35,699 bases of DNA, from NCBI GenBank assembly GCA_016867855.1, contig VGIO01000008.1, forward strand, positions 1 to 35,699, written 5' to 3'. This stretch comes from Calditrichota bacterium. Lineage in GTDB: Bacteria; Electryoneota; AABM5-125-24; Hatepunaeales; Hatepunaeaceae. The position numbers were made by a program, and so were the translations under genes. The notes below the pieces were generated by a model that searched no databases, had not been told where the DNA came from, and saw only the letters and a list, made by a program, of their open reading frames with translations. Shown here piece after piece: positions 15,395-23,892 of this stretch (within the stretch, counting starts at the first letter, position 1; each line of letters opens with the position of its first letter).

Positions 15395-16687
15395 CTACTT
15401 TATGACGCCTATATAATTTCCATTTTCATAGGATACTTCACACTTCAAAGCCCGGCCTTTTAGCGTTTTCGAACAATGCATTTTCAATTTGAGATAATTT
15501 TCAGATACGGCCGTCGTCCAAGCGCGGCTGGCTGTGGCGCTATCCGGAACAGCCCATACCGTTCGTCCGATTTGCGAGTTATAGAACATTGCGCGCTTAG
15601 CCGCGCCCAATTCCCTTAATTTACGCGCCCGCTCCTTGATGATGCGCGCGCTATTTTGGTTGACCTGTGTATAAGCGGGCGTGCCACGGCGGGCAGAGAA
15701 GCCAAACACGTGCAAATATGTTATCGGCAGATTTTTTAAATCATTAAACAGGCGTTCAAAATCAGCCTCAGTCTCGGCAGGAAAGCCGGCAATGACATCG
15801 ATACCTAAAGCCAGATTTGGATTTCTTTTTCTAATGCTTTTCAGTAATATCAACTCATCTTCGACTACTGGACGATGCATCGCCTTGAGAACAGGCGCCG
15901 AGGTGTGTTGTAAAGGAATATGCAGATGCGGCGCAACTTTGTCGCCTTCGACGGTTAACTCCAATAGCCGCGCGTCTAACTCCCAAGGTTCGATGGAACC
16001 TAAACGGATCCGCCTCAGTTGAGGGATTTTAATCAGCGCTTGGCAGAGGTCGAACAAGGTCTGCCGAGGTGTCAAATCTTTGCCCCAAGCGCCTATTCGC
16101 ACGCCGGTCAGATTAATCTCCTCAAAACCATTATCCGTTAAACACCGCGCCTCCGTCAATATCTCATCGATCGGCTGGCTGCGCATTGTCGAGCCGCGTA
16201 GATGGGGAATTATACAAAACGAACAAAAGTGGTCGCAGCCATCCTGTATTTTTACCAGCGGTCGAGCGCGATGATATGATGTTGACTTATATGATACTTG
16301 CTCAAAATGATTTTTGTCAGAACCAATTAGATCATTAAACTGTTTATTTAAATCAGAATTAAGCCAATTATCAATTCCACCGACCGCGTTTAAGAACTGA
16401 ATATTAAGCCAATTTAGTTTAATTGTTGGATTATATTTGCTTGCACAGCCAGCGGCTATGACGACGGCTTCCGGATATTGGCGGGCAACTTTAGCGAGCA
16501 GATGCCGTGATTTAGCCTCGGCGCGCGCGGTAACCGCGCAAGTGTTGATAAAGACCAAATCGACCTTTTCGCCTCCATCCGATGTTCCGATTAACTCGAC
16601 CCCATTTTGTGCCAGACGGGCGGCGAGTTGGGCGGTCTCAGCCTGATTGAGTTTGCAGCCGAGAGTCAGCAAGAGTGCACGTTTCAT
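15395..16687 (-). CDS. mtaB: tRNA t6A37 methylthiotransferase MtaB
   Basis: 430 residues. The N-terminal methylthiotransferase domain has conserved cysteines (TLGCKLNQAET with Cys11, NTCAVTARAEAKS, AAGCAS) for the second 4Fe-4S cluster. The radical-SAM core carries CDHFCSFC (C-x3-C-x2-C). IIPHLRGSTMRS and INLTGVRIGAWG follow, and a C-terminal TRAM-like region ends the protein. 'GCKLNQAE' and the length point to MtaB, which converts t6A to ms2t6A at tRNA position 37, rather than MiaB or RimO. It is just downstream of rpsA and separated by a terminator. No Shine-Dalgarno is visible, the start lying beside the terminator hairpin. Confidence 0.93.
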   Translation of the reverse strand: MKRALLLTLGCKLNQAETAQLAARLAQNGVELIGTSDGGEKVDLVFINTCAVTARAEAKSRHLLAKVARQYPEAVVIAAGCASKYNPTIKLNWLNIQFLNAVGGIDNWLNSDLNKQFNDLIGSDKNHFEQVSYKSTSYHRARPLVKIQDGCDHFCSFCIIPHLRGSTMRSQPIDEILTEARCLTDNGFEEINLTGVRIGAWGKDLTPRQTLFDLCQALIKIPQLRRIRLGSIEPWELDARLLELTVEGDKVAPHLHIPLQHTSAPVLKAMHRPVVEDELILLKSIRKRNPNLALGIDVIAGFPAETEADFERLFNDLKNLPITYLHVFGFSARRGTPAYTQVNQNSARIIKERARKLRELGAAKRAMFYNSQIGRTVWAVPDSATASRAWTTAVSENYLKLKMHCSKTLKGRALKCEVSYENGNYIGVIK

Positions 16688-16695
16688 AGAAAAAG

Positions 16696-16733
16696 TTAAA
16701 CGGCGGTATCAGATGTCTGATGCCGCCGTTTAA
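16696..16733 (-). terminator. Terminator between rpsA and mtaB
   Basis: An 18-bp stem with one G-T pair (16696-16713 with 16716-16733, TTAAACGGCGG.../...CCGCCGTTTAA). It lies just past the rpsA stop and is followed on the minus strand by CTTTTTCT. It overlaps the leader of mtaB, so read-through may set mtaB expression. Confidence 0.8.
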
Positions 16734-16740
16734 TACATCC

Positions 16741-18951
16741 TTATTCAGCCGGCTTTTCTTCTTCCAATACCGGCTTTTCATCTATCGAATGAACTTCTAC
16801 TTCCGACTTTTCAACTTCGCCGACCGGCTCTACCGCCTGAGTTTCGATTGTTTCAGCCGGTTGTCCGGACTTGAAATGCACATCATTTATTCTCGGTTCG
16901 TCCGAAAGAATCTCGATTTCAGGCGATTCGACTTTTTCAACTTCGCCGGTCGTTTTGGCTGGCGCAACAGATTCAACCGGCTCGCTCGCTTCGCCGGTCG
17001 CCTCAACTTCCGCAACAGCCTTTTTGCCTTTCTTCCGTTTTGGTTTCTTCGGCGCTAATTCGGTTTCAGGGATGGCTTCCGCTTCCGGTGCCGGTGCTGC
17101 TACAGACTCCACTTGCACGATATCGCCGATAGTAGTCTTCACTTCTTCAGAAGTATCCTGATACTGACGCAGCGCCGCTTTTTCTTTGGCTTTCTCGACT
17201 AATAAGTGCGACAGCACAATGCGGTGGTTGGATTTGTCGAATTCGATGACCTCCAACTCCAGGTTGTCGCCTTCTTTCAGCGTCTTCTTATTGTCGCCGG
17301 CGTATTCCTTACCCAATTGCGAATTTGGTATAAAACCTTCGACGCCCATCGGCAGCATCACCACTACGCCCTTCTCCAGCAGCCGAATGACTGTGCCGTC
17401 GGTCTTGGCGCGGATGGAGTATTCGCGTTCGAATCTATCCCACGGGTCATCCTCCATCTGCTTTAAGCCCAAAGCAATTCGCCTTTCATTGCGGTCGAAA
17501 CTAAGCACGACGACTTCCAGTTCCTGCCCCTTCTTGACGACTTCGCCGGGATGCCGCACCTTGCGCGTCCAAGACAAGTCTGATATATGAATGAGACCGT
17601 CGATGCCGGACTCTAATTCTATGAACGCCCCAAAAGGCACTAAATCACGCACCGTTCCTTTATGTTTGGTGCCCGGCAGGTAAGTCGCCTCCAGACGCTG
17701 CCAAGGGTCTTCTTCAATCTGCTTCATTCCTAACGAAATCTTGCGGTTCTCTTTATCTATATTGAGAACAACTATCTCGACTTCATCGCCGATGGTTACT
17801 AGTTGAGAGGGATGCTTGATATGCTGCGTCCAGGACATTTCGGAGATATGCACCAAGCCTTCGATACCCGGCTCAAGCTCGACAAAGGCGCCGTATTTTA
17901 CAATCGAAACGACCTTGCCATGCACGCGGGAATTCACCGGATATTTGACATCTATCTCGTCCCAATGCTGTTCCTTCAATTGCTTAAGCCCGAGGCTGAT
18001 GCGCTGCTTTTCTTTATCGTAGTGCAGAACCTTGACCTTGAGACGTTCGTCGAGTTTAACAATGTCGGATGGATGTGAGACGCGTCCCCAGGATAGGTCG
18101 GTGATATGCAGCAAGCCGTCCACGCCGCCCAAGTCAACGAATACGCCAAAGTCGGTGATATTCTTTACCACGCCTTCGACCACCTGTCCGATTTCCAATT
18201 CCGCCAGCACTTTTTGGCGGATTTCGCGCAGCGATTCTTCGACCAATACTTTATGCGACAACACAACATTCTTGCGGGCTTCGTTCACTTTGATGATGCG
18301 GAAATCCATCGTCGCGTTGACCAGCGCGTCGAAATCGCGCACCGGATGCACATCGATCTGCGACCCCGGCAGGAAGGCTTCAATGCCGAACAGGTCAACA
18401 ACCATACCGCCTTTGATGCGTCTTGTAATTTTGGCTTCAATCATCTCGCCGGTCTCATAGAGATACCGAATCTTTTCCCAGGTGCGCATAAATTCGGCTT
18501 TCTCTTTCGACAGCGCTAATGTGCCTTCCTTATCCTCGATCGAGTCGATAAACACTTCAACATCGTCGCCGACCTTAAGTGTATCTATGTTCTTGAATTC
18601 GATCTTGGGTATCGAACCTTCGGATTTGAAACCGATATCAACGGAGATTTCGCTATCGGAAATCGCTACTATGCGACCTTTGACCAATTCGCCGGCGCGA
18701 AACACCTTCATCGTGTCGGTATAACGCAATATCCATTGCGCACGTTCTTCGGGGGTGTAATCATCGGCCTCAGCTGCACGGCTGATATCTAGTTCCTCGA
18801 TATCCGGTTCGAACTCCGGCAGAGCGACCGGAGTGTAAAATAATTGTGCCGCCGGAATCTCATCAGGTTCCACAGTGAGTTGAACTTCAGGCTCTTCAGT
18901 CGCTGTTTCCGGGATGGTATCCGTCGGGTTAAGGGTTTGTTCGTAGGACAT
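16741..18951 (-). CDS. rpsA: 30S ribosomal protein S1 with long acidic tails
   Basis: 736 residues with six S1 RNA-binding domains at roughly 80-150, 167-235, 252-322, 337-407, 424-494 and 511-580. The last four carry typical 'G.V..i..fGaFVeL..gidGLiHiSdlSW' motifs. It binds mRNA on the 30S subunit and helps initiation, which matters where Shine-Dalgarno sites are weak as here. It is much longer than E. coli S1 (557). An acidic ~70-residue N-terminal leader and a ~135-residue low-complexity tail (about 600-736, Glu/Pro/Val-rich with one basic patch PKRKKGKK) account for the difference. AAGGA precedes the ATG. cmk and plsC lie upstream, a gene order widespread in bacteria. It ends with a strong terminator. 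Confidence 0.95.
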   Translation of the reverse strand: MSYEQTLNPTDTIPETATEEPEVQLTVEPDEIPAAQLFYTPVALPEFEPDIEELDISRAAEADDYTPEERAQWILRYTDTMKVFRAGELVKGRIVAISDSEISVDIGFKSEGSIPKIEFKNIDTLKVGDDVEVFIDSIEDKEGTLALSKEKAEFMRTWEKIRYLYETGEMIEAKITRRIKGGMVVDLFGIEAFLPGSQIDVHPVRDFDALVNATMDFRIIKVNEARKNVVLSHKVLVEESLREIRQKVLAELEIGQVVEGVVKNITDFGVFVDLGGVDGLLHITDLSWGRVSHPSDIVKLDERLKVKVLHYDKEKQRISLGLKQLKEQHWDEIDVKYPVNSRVHGKVVSIVKYGAFVELEPGIEGLVHISEMSWTQHIKHPSQLVTIGDEVEIVVLNIDKENRKISLGMKQIEEDPWQRLEATYLPGTKHKGTVRDLVPFGAFIELESGIDGLIHISDLSWTRKVRHPGEVVKKGQELEVVVLSFDRNERRIALGLKQMEDDPWDRFEREYSIRAKTDGTVIRLLEKGVVVMLPMGVEGFIPNSQLGKEYAGDNKKTLKEGDNLELEVIEFDKSNHRIVLSHLLVEKAKEKAALRQYQDTSEEVKTTIGDIVQVESVAAPAPEAEAIPETELAPKKPKRKKGKKAVAEVEATGEASEPVESVAPAKTTGEVEKVESPEIEILSDEPRINDVHFKSGQPAETIETQAVEPVGEVEKSEVEVHSIDEKPVLEEEKPAE

Positions 18952-19301
18952 TTTTCCTTAAGAATTTTGGCTCGCTCGCGAGAGCGAGGTTTAGGTTTAT
19001 AGTGAAATTTGTAATATTCGAGAAGTTATAGACAAAATGGACAACATTTGATATATTAAGGGGTGTAGATTATAGTGATTTTTTTAATTGAGTTATGGGC
19101 GATGACAAGCATCGCCCGTACGGGCGAACCTCGTGTTCGCCCTTTAAAATACTACTATAAACTGACCTCATTAATAATATTATGTGGATATGCACTTAAG
19201 TAAGGTTCATACTATATATTGTAGTTTTATGGTTTAAAAGTCTAATATGCCACAAGATATTGTGTATACCTTACACAAGTGCATATCCGCATAATATTAA
19301 T
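18952..19301. other. rpsA leader and upstream region
   Basis: About 350 bases without a gene. Nearest rpsA is a Shine-Dalgarno (AAGGA), then a GC-rich palindrome CTCGCTCGCGAGAGCGAG (18971-18988) that would form a hairpin about 20 bases before the start codon. S1 is known to autoregulate translation through its mRNA leader in Enterobacteria, so this hairpin is a candidate control site. Farther out lies repeat C (19058-19163). The remainder toward plsC is AT-rich, with TGTGGATATGCACTTA (about 19181-19196) and its inverse ACAAGTGCATATCCGC (about 19275-19290) as an outer inverted repeat. Confidence 0.5.
19058..19163 (-). repeat. Dispersed repeat C, copy 1 (single hairpin unit)
   Basis: GGGCGATGACAAGCATCGCCC, one hairpin, then GGGCGAACCTCGTGTTCGCCC, a second. 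The flanks GTGTAGATTATAGTGATTTT and TATAAACTG also match, in inverted orientation, the element at 33082-33328 before purM. Here the 25-bp unit occurs once; there it occurs seven times. The end nearest rpsA lies about 107 bases upstream of the rpsA start. Confidence 0.8.
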
Positions 19302-19976
19302 TCAAACACTCACAGGCGGTTCAACGCCGCCGACTTCGGCAATCTTATACATCACAGCACAAGCGACCTTTTCATAGGCGTCCTTGCCATATACATTATC
19401 CATATTAATATCGCTCAAAGTGAACGGTTTTCCAAATGTTATGGTCAGTTTTCGACGAAAAATCTGCCGGCGGATTTTAGCGCTGTTCTTGACATAAACC
19501 GGCACAATGGGAACTTTGTATTTGATTGCCAACATCCCTACGCCGGCTTTGGGCAAATGCAGTTTATCATCAAGGTAGCGTGTGCCTTCAGGGAAGATGA
19601 TAATACCTCTGCCGGACTCAAGCCGCTGCCCAAGCCGAACTAAAGCCTCACGGTCGAAACCTTTGCGTCTGACCGGTATCGAATTCAGATAGGTTATAAA
19701 CCCGCCTAATAGCGGGATGGAGAAGAGTTCCTTTTTAGCGGCAAAATTTATTTCGCGCGGACAGGCGCAGCCCACAATCGGCGGGTCGAACCAGGATTTG
19801 TGATTCGACGCTAAAATGAAAGCGCCGGTTTCAGGCACGTTTTCCCGTCCAATTTTCCGCAGTCCGAACAAGGTTTTAAATAGTATTGTAGCCGCTAACG
19901 CGGTCAGACGATAACCCAATCTCATTCGACGCGCTATTTTATTGGATTCTGTCGCCGACTCCGTGTCAAACTCCAT
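19302..19976 (-). CDS. plsC: 1-acyl-sn-glycerol-3-phosphate acyltransferase family (PlsC)
   Basis: 224 residues of the PlsC/LPLAT family. NHKSWFD (Asn58-Asp64) gives the HxxxxD catalytic motif, and IIIFPEGTRYLDDK gives the substrate-binding EGTR. A basic N-terminus with a weakly hydrophobic helix (about 24-38) suits membrane association. It would acylate lysophosphatidic acid to phosphatidic acid. Its ATG overlaps the end of cmk by 11 bases, and rpsA lies downstream; the cmk-plsC-rpsA neighbourhood is common (some genomes also have ispH here, which is absent). Confidence 0.9.
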   Translation of the reverse strand: MEFDTESATESNKIARRMRLGYRLTALAATILFKTLFGLRKIGRENVPETGAFILASNHKSWFDPPIVGCACPREINFAAKKELFSIPLLGGFITYLNSIPVRRKGFDREALVRLGQRLESGRGIIIFPEGTRYLDDKLHLPKAGVGMLAIKYKVPIVPVYVKNSAKIRRQIFRRKLTITFGKPFTLSDINMDNVYGKDAYEKVACAVMYKIAEVGGVEPPVSV

Positions 19977-20670
19977 ATAGCCGCATTTCGAAACGCCGCG
20001 CTGCTAAACGCAGTATAAAATCGACCTGTTCGCCGAAAATCATATCGCTGTTATCCAATAGTATCGCATCGTCGGCTTGTTTGAGGGGCGAGTTGGCGCG
20101 CTGGCTGTCGCGTTGATCGCGTTCGATGATTTCAGCCGTTAACTGCGCTATAGTTTTCGACTCGTCAGGCAGGTTTAATTCTTTTAGCCGGCGCCGGGCG
20201 CGCACTTCCGGCCGAGCCGTGATGAACACCTTCAACCTTGCTTGCGGCAGCACGACCGTGCCGATATCGCGTCCTTCCATCACGCCGAAGCCGCGCTCAG
20301 CCCAACAGCGCTGCATAGCGACCAATTTGTTTCTCACTTCCGGTACCTCGCAAACCGGACCGACGATTTTAGTTATCAACGGCTCGCGAAGCGCGGTTGT
20401 TATGTCAACTCCATCCACTACTACCAGCAGACCTTTCGACGCTTCAACAATGGTAATCGCCGCTTTTTCGACGACGCGCGCCACAGCGGCCGCATCGAGC
20501 GGATTTACGTCGGTTTTGTTCACAGCCCAAGCCGCGGCTCGATAGAGCGCGCCGGTATCCAGAAAAGGAACGCCCAACCGTTTCGCAACGGCTTGCGATG
20601 TCGAACTTTTGCCAGCCCCGGCCGGACCGTCGATAGCGATTAAAGGCAGTGATTTATTCACAATGTCCAC
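19966..20670 (-). CDS. cmk: Cytidylate kinase
   Basis: 234 residues. The P-loop IDGPAGAGKSSTSQAVAKRL is followed by FLDTGALYRAAA, EGRDIGTVVLPQA and ITARPEVRARRR, the standard bacterial CMP kinase landmarks. It phosphorylates CMP and dCMP for nucleotide recycling. Overlap with plsC indicates a shared transcript. The start Met is preceded by no strong ribosome site; the conserved region begins eight residues in, so the chosen start is plausible. Confidence 0.96.
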   Translation of the reverse strand: MDIVNKSLPLIAIDGPAGAGKSSTSQAVAKRLGVPFLDTGALYRAAAWAVNKTDVNPLDAAAVARVVEKAAITIVEASKGLLVVVDGVDITTALREPLITKIVGPVCEVPEVRNKLVAMQRCWAERGFGVMEGRDIGTVVLPQARLKVFITARPEVRARRRLKELNLPDESKTIAQLTAEIIERDQRDSQRANSPLKQADDAILLDNSDMIFGEQVDFILRLAARRFEMRLYGV

Positions 20671-20744
20671 TTAATCCATAAATTGACCGCTGCCGACTCG
20701 CGTAGTCGATGGCATTTAAAAGGTTTAGGACAAATACATCTGCC

Positions 20745-22442
20745 CTACTTCATCCTATTTCCGTCATCCTCGTCGATGAATATCCAGCCGACGATTTCGC
20801 CTTCGTCGAGCGGCTTATCAGGATGCCAGAATGTTTTATCGCGCAAAATCTGAGAACTCGTGTCGCTGATATCGACCGCGGCGACCTGCTCAAGCAGCCG
20901 TTTAAATCGGCATTGCCATCTTTCCATATTCGCTATGCGCAAGTCCACCCAGCCATTGTGACACCAGTTGTCGATGTTCTCCGCTGTGATGCTAAATCGA
21001 CTGCGGCGCGGGTCGGCCGGCACTTTGACTTCCGGACCACGCAACAGCCGCTTGCCATCGGGCATAAGAATGGGAATGGCTATGGATATAATCCGGCTGC
21101 GCAGTGAAATATCCCGGGCGATTAAATCCGCTGCGCGCTGCGATAAATCAGCCGCTGAAGCGCTCATCACGCCGTCTATAGAACCGGCAATTCGATTGAG
21201 AATGTGCGCCTCGTAGAGCAGTTTGGACAACCGAGGCGGTCCGAGCAACTCAAAAGCCACCGGGTTATCGGTGAAATTCCTAGCCAATTCGTGTATCTTC
21301 TGCAGCGCTAACGAGCGCATCAAGCCGGCGCGGTATGTAGGTCCGAGAATGGCTGCGTCGAGCGCGCCGACGACATCATGTCCGCTGTTGCCACCCTCAA
21401 TCTCCCAGATAATCGTCTGCGCTATTTCTTCCGGTGTGATGTATTCCATCTGGCCGTAAGTAGTAATGGCTGAAAACTCGCCAACCGAAAAAGTCCCGTT
21501 CTCCCCGGTGTCGATAAACACCCCTTCGAGATTGCGGTTCAACGGCTGACAGGCAGGATGACCGGCGGCATCGAACTCGGATTTCAATTCGACCGCCGCG
21601 TCCGGGCTGCAATCGAACAATGGAATCGGCTTGCCGGCTTTAAGAATCTCGCCGCGCTCGATGCGCTTCCAGGCAATGGCGGTCGAAGGTTTGACTTCCT
21701 TGACATACGGACCGTCTGGAGTCCGCCCCATTAGAAAGAGCAGCAGCGAATGCGACCCAGCGATGCTGGTCTTGGAGAGCAGCACGCGCGACGGGCGGTC
21801 TTCCGAGTGGGTGTAAGGTATGTTCAGCCCCATCCCGCCGGTGCCTGAAGTGCCGACTTTAATATAGGTTTTCGTTCCGGCTGTCTTCATTGCAGCGTAA
21901 ATCACTTGCACATGACGCACGACCTGCGGAATGTAGAGCGTGCCGAGCAGTTTTTCCACTTCGGATAGGAACTCCGGGCCCGCACCCTGCACGCGAGCCT
22001 GCTTAACGCCTTCCAAGACCCGAAGTCCGGCGGAATAAATATCCTGATAAGCCACACCGGTGGCGGTGTTGACGCAATCGATGATTATATCCGGTTTCTC
22101 TTTTGTAATTAAATCGTATAAATAGAAATGCTTGAACGATGTGGCGGTCGTCCGTTCGAGGACATCCGAAGCCATCGTCAAACGACGCTCCGTATCGCCT
22201 AATATTTCATTGCGCGTAAGGTCTTTGTATTCGCTGCGCACAAAGATATTGCCCCAGGCAGGTGCAATTTCGATGTTGCCGGCGTGAGGTTGTAATTCAG
22301 CGCAAACCTCTTCGGCTTGCGCACGCGTCAACGACCCGACCACGATGCGGCGCGGTCGTTTGGGCAATAGTTGACGACAAACGGCTGTCCCAACAAGCCC
22401 CCATCCTCCCAAAACGAGAACATTCCTGCCAGTTATTTCCAT
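20745..22442 (-). CDS. Large Rossmann-fold (epimerase/dehydrogenase-like) protein of unknown function
   Basis: 565 residues. The N-terminus VLVLGGWGLVGTAVCRQLL is an NAD(P)-binding GGxGxxG fold, followed by RRIVVGSLTRAQAEEVC. A later segment, PDIIIDCVNTATGVAYQD, resembles the fourth strand of extended SDR or saccharopine-dehydrogenase-like folds. Residues about 200-260 include TYIKVGTSGTGGMGLNIPYTHSEDRPS, suggesting a second substrate domain. There is no classical YxxxK. The C-terminal ~200 residues are helical without recognised motifs. I know of similar unannotated proteins in uncultured bacteria but no function. It lies 33 bases past scpB, so it probably belongs to the trpS-scpA-scpB operon. 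Substrate and pathway unknown. Confidence 0.8.
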   Translation of the reverse strand: MEITGRNVLVLGGWGLVGTAVCRQLLPKRPRRIVVGSLTRAQAEEVCAELQPHAGNIEIAPAWGNIFVRSEYKDLTRNEILGDTERRLTMASDVLERTTATSFKHFYLYDLITKEKPDIIIDCVNTATGVAYQDIYSAGLRVLEGVKQARVQGAGPEFLSEVEKLLGTLYIPQVVRHVQVIYAAMKTAGTKTYIKVGTSGTGGMGLNIPYTHSEDRPSRVLLSKTSIAGSHSLLLFLMGRTPDGPYVKEVKPSTAIAWKRIERGEILKAGKPIPLFDCSPDAAVELKSEFDAAGHPACQPLNRNLEGVFIDTGENGTFSVGEFSAITTYGQMEYITPEEIAQTIIWEIEGGNSGHDVVGALDAAILGPTYRAGLMRSLALQKIHELARNFTDNPVAFELLGPPRLSKLLYEAHILNRIAGSIDGVMSASAADLSQRAADLIARDISLRSRIISIAIPILMPDGKRLLRGPEVKVPADPRRSRFSITAENIDNWCHNGWVDLRIANMERWQCRFKRLLEQVAAVDISDTSSQILRDKTFWHPDKPLDEGEIVGWIFIDEDDGNRMK

Positions 22443-22474
22443 TTGCGGTTCTCTGCTGTGTTAAAGGTTGATTA

Positions 22475-23101
22475 TTATGTTATATGTTGATTTTCTTCGA
22501 CTTCGAAGAATTGCGACTGGACTTTAGACTGCCCCAATGAGGCGACTTCCTTCACTTCAGCCGGTTTCGGCAGGTCGTCGAGCGAATCGAGACCGAAATG
22601 TTTCAAGAAATCGACAGTCGTGCCATATAATAACGGTCTTCCGGCGCTGGAACGTCGGCCGCTGATTTTTACCAAGCGTCTTTCCAGCAGCATTTTCAAT
22701 ACTCCAGTGGAGTCCACGCCGCGCACATCTTCGATCTCAGATTTAGTGAGCGGCTGGCGGTAAGCGATGAGCGAGAGGGTCTCCAACGCCGCCCTTGTCA
22801 GCCGCACCCTTCCCGACCCGACCACCAATTTGCGCACCCAGCGTCCGTATTCCGGCAACGTGGCGAACCGAAAGCCGCCCCCGCCGCGAATGATGTGAAA
22901 AGCCCGGCCTTGTGAAGCATACTCAGCGTCGAGCCGGTCAATAGCCGCGCTAACCTCCGACGAACTGGTCTGTCCGATGATCTCAGCTAGACGCTCCTCG
23001 TTCACAGGTTCCGGCGCAGCGAAAATCAAAGCCTCGATAATCCGCGCCAGCGAATTCCGCTCATTTTCACACGGAGCGCGGCTTACTTTTTGATTATCCA
23101 T
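22475..23101 (-). CDS. scpB: Segregation and condensation protein B
   Basis: 208 residues with two winged-helix domains. Seen are LARIIEALIFAAPEPVNEERLAEI at the start, LRGGGGF-like IIRGGGGFRFAT, and LTRAALETLSLIAYRQPLTKSEIEDVRGVDS, the family signature. It is the kite subunit of the SMC-ScpAB complex that compacts and individualises replicated chromosomes. It overlaps the end of scpA by 19 bases, consistent with stoichiometric co-translation. The C-terminal ~30 residues (after DLPKPAEVKEVASLG) are an unstructured tail. Confidence 0.94.
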   Translation of the reverse strand: MDNQKVSRAPCENERNSLARIIEALIFAAPEPVNEERLAEIIGQTSSSEVSAAIDRLDAEYASQGRAFHIIRGGGGFRFATLPEYGRWVRKLVVGSGRVRLTRAALETLSLIAYRQPLTKSEIEDVRGVDSTGVLKMLLERRLVKISGRRSSAGRPLLYGTTVDFLKHFGLDSLDDLPKPAEVKEVASLGQSKVQSQFFEVEENQHIT

Positions 23102-23892
23102 AAAGGTCCAAAGGCTTCCGACTGCCGAACCGCCAGCCGTCCTAATCGTAATAATTCCAGCATCGCCAAAAATGTCATTACCACTGCCAACCGGCTGTCC
23201 AAGGCAGCGGATAATTTGGTAAAAGCGATGCGTTTAGATGCGCTGATGAAGCCCAAAATGAATGCCATCTGCCCTTCGAGCGTGTAAGGTATCTGTTCGA
23301 CCAGGTGTGTCGGTTCCGGTGGTAGATTATAGATTAAATCGCGGAACGCCACGGCAATATCGTAGATGGACACATCCGCCAGCATCTCTTCGGACAACTC
23401 CGCTTCCAGACCGGCTACATAAATCCCGCCGCGGTCGAAAAGATTGGACTGACGTTCCTCTAGTTCGGCTAGTCTTTGAACCGAAGTGCGTAACGCTAAC
23501 AATTCGGCTAATGAATGCTCGCGCAACGCTTCCCCCATCTCGGCCTCGGTAATTTCCGGCTCCGGCGCGGATAATAACTCGTTCACTTTATATTCCAGCA
23601 GCGTCGCTGCAAGAAGTATGAAATCGCCGATTTGGTCGAGGTCGGGCGCCGGGCAGCGCTCAAGCCAGTTTAAAAAATCAGTGGCTAAGGCGCTGATGGA
23701 AATATAGGCAATATCAAGTTCCCGTTTGCGCACTAAATAGACTAACAAATCCATCGGTCCGGCATAATCCGGTGTTGCGGCTTCAAAACGAGGACCAAAC
23801 GCTTTAAAATACTGCGAAGGCTCTTGGCTTGACAGCAAAGTATCAGGATTCGCCAGTCCGATATTTCCAACCGCTCTGTTCAAACCGTTCAT
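23083..23892 (-). CDS. scpA: Segregation and condensation protein A
   Basis: 269 residues, kleisin family. The family signature is F.GPMDLLVYLVRKRELDIAYI, followed by FLNWLERCPAPDLDQIGDFI and LLAATLLEYKVNELLSAPE. The C-terminal winged helix (LAVVMTFLAMLELLRLGRLAVRQS) binds the SMC head. A ~30-residue N-terminal extension before the kleisin domain is longer than usual; an internal start is possible. Its start overlaps the trpS stop by four bases (ATGA type). Confidence 0.93.
   Translation of the reverse strand: MNGLNRAVGNIGLANPDTLLSSQEPSQYFKAFGPRFEAATPDYAGPMDLLVYLVRKRELDIAYISISALATDFLNWLERCPAPDLDQIGDFILLAATLLEYKVNELLSAPEPEITEAEMGEALREHSLAELLALRTSVQRLAELEERQSNLFDRGGIYVAGLEAELSEEMLADVSIYDIAVAFRDLIYNLPPEPTHLVEQIPYTLEGQMAFILGFISASKRIAFTKLSAALDSRLAVVMTFLAMLELLRLGRLAVRQSEAFGPLWIIKK

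Noticed and set aside
15275-15463. 62-residue plus-strand frame
   Set aside because: It overlaps a strong minus-strand promoter and the 3' end of mtaB, and consists of AT-rich low-complexity sequence.
15695-15720. Possible parS site (AACACGTGC)
   Set aside because: Only the central CACGTG resembles parS; the outer bases do not match TGTTNCACGTGAAACA, and it lies inside mtaB.
16871-18724. Long plus-strand frames opposite rpsA
   Set aside because: They are antisense shadows of a clearly identified S1 gene with low-complexity composition.
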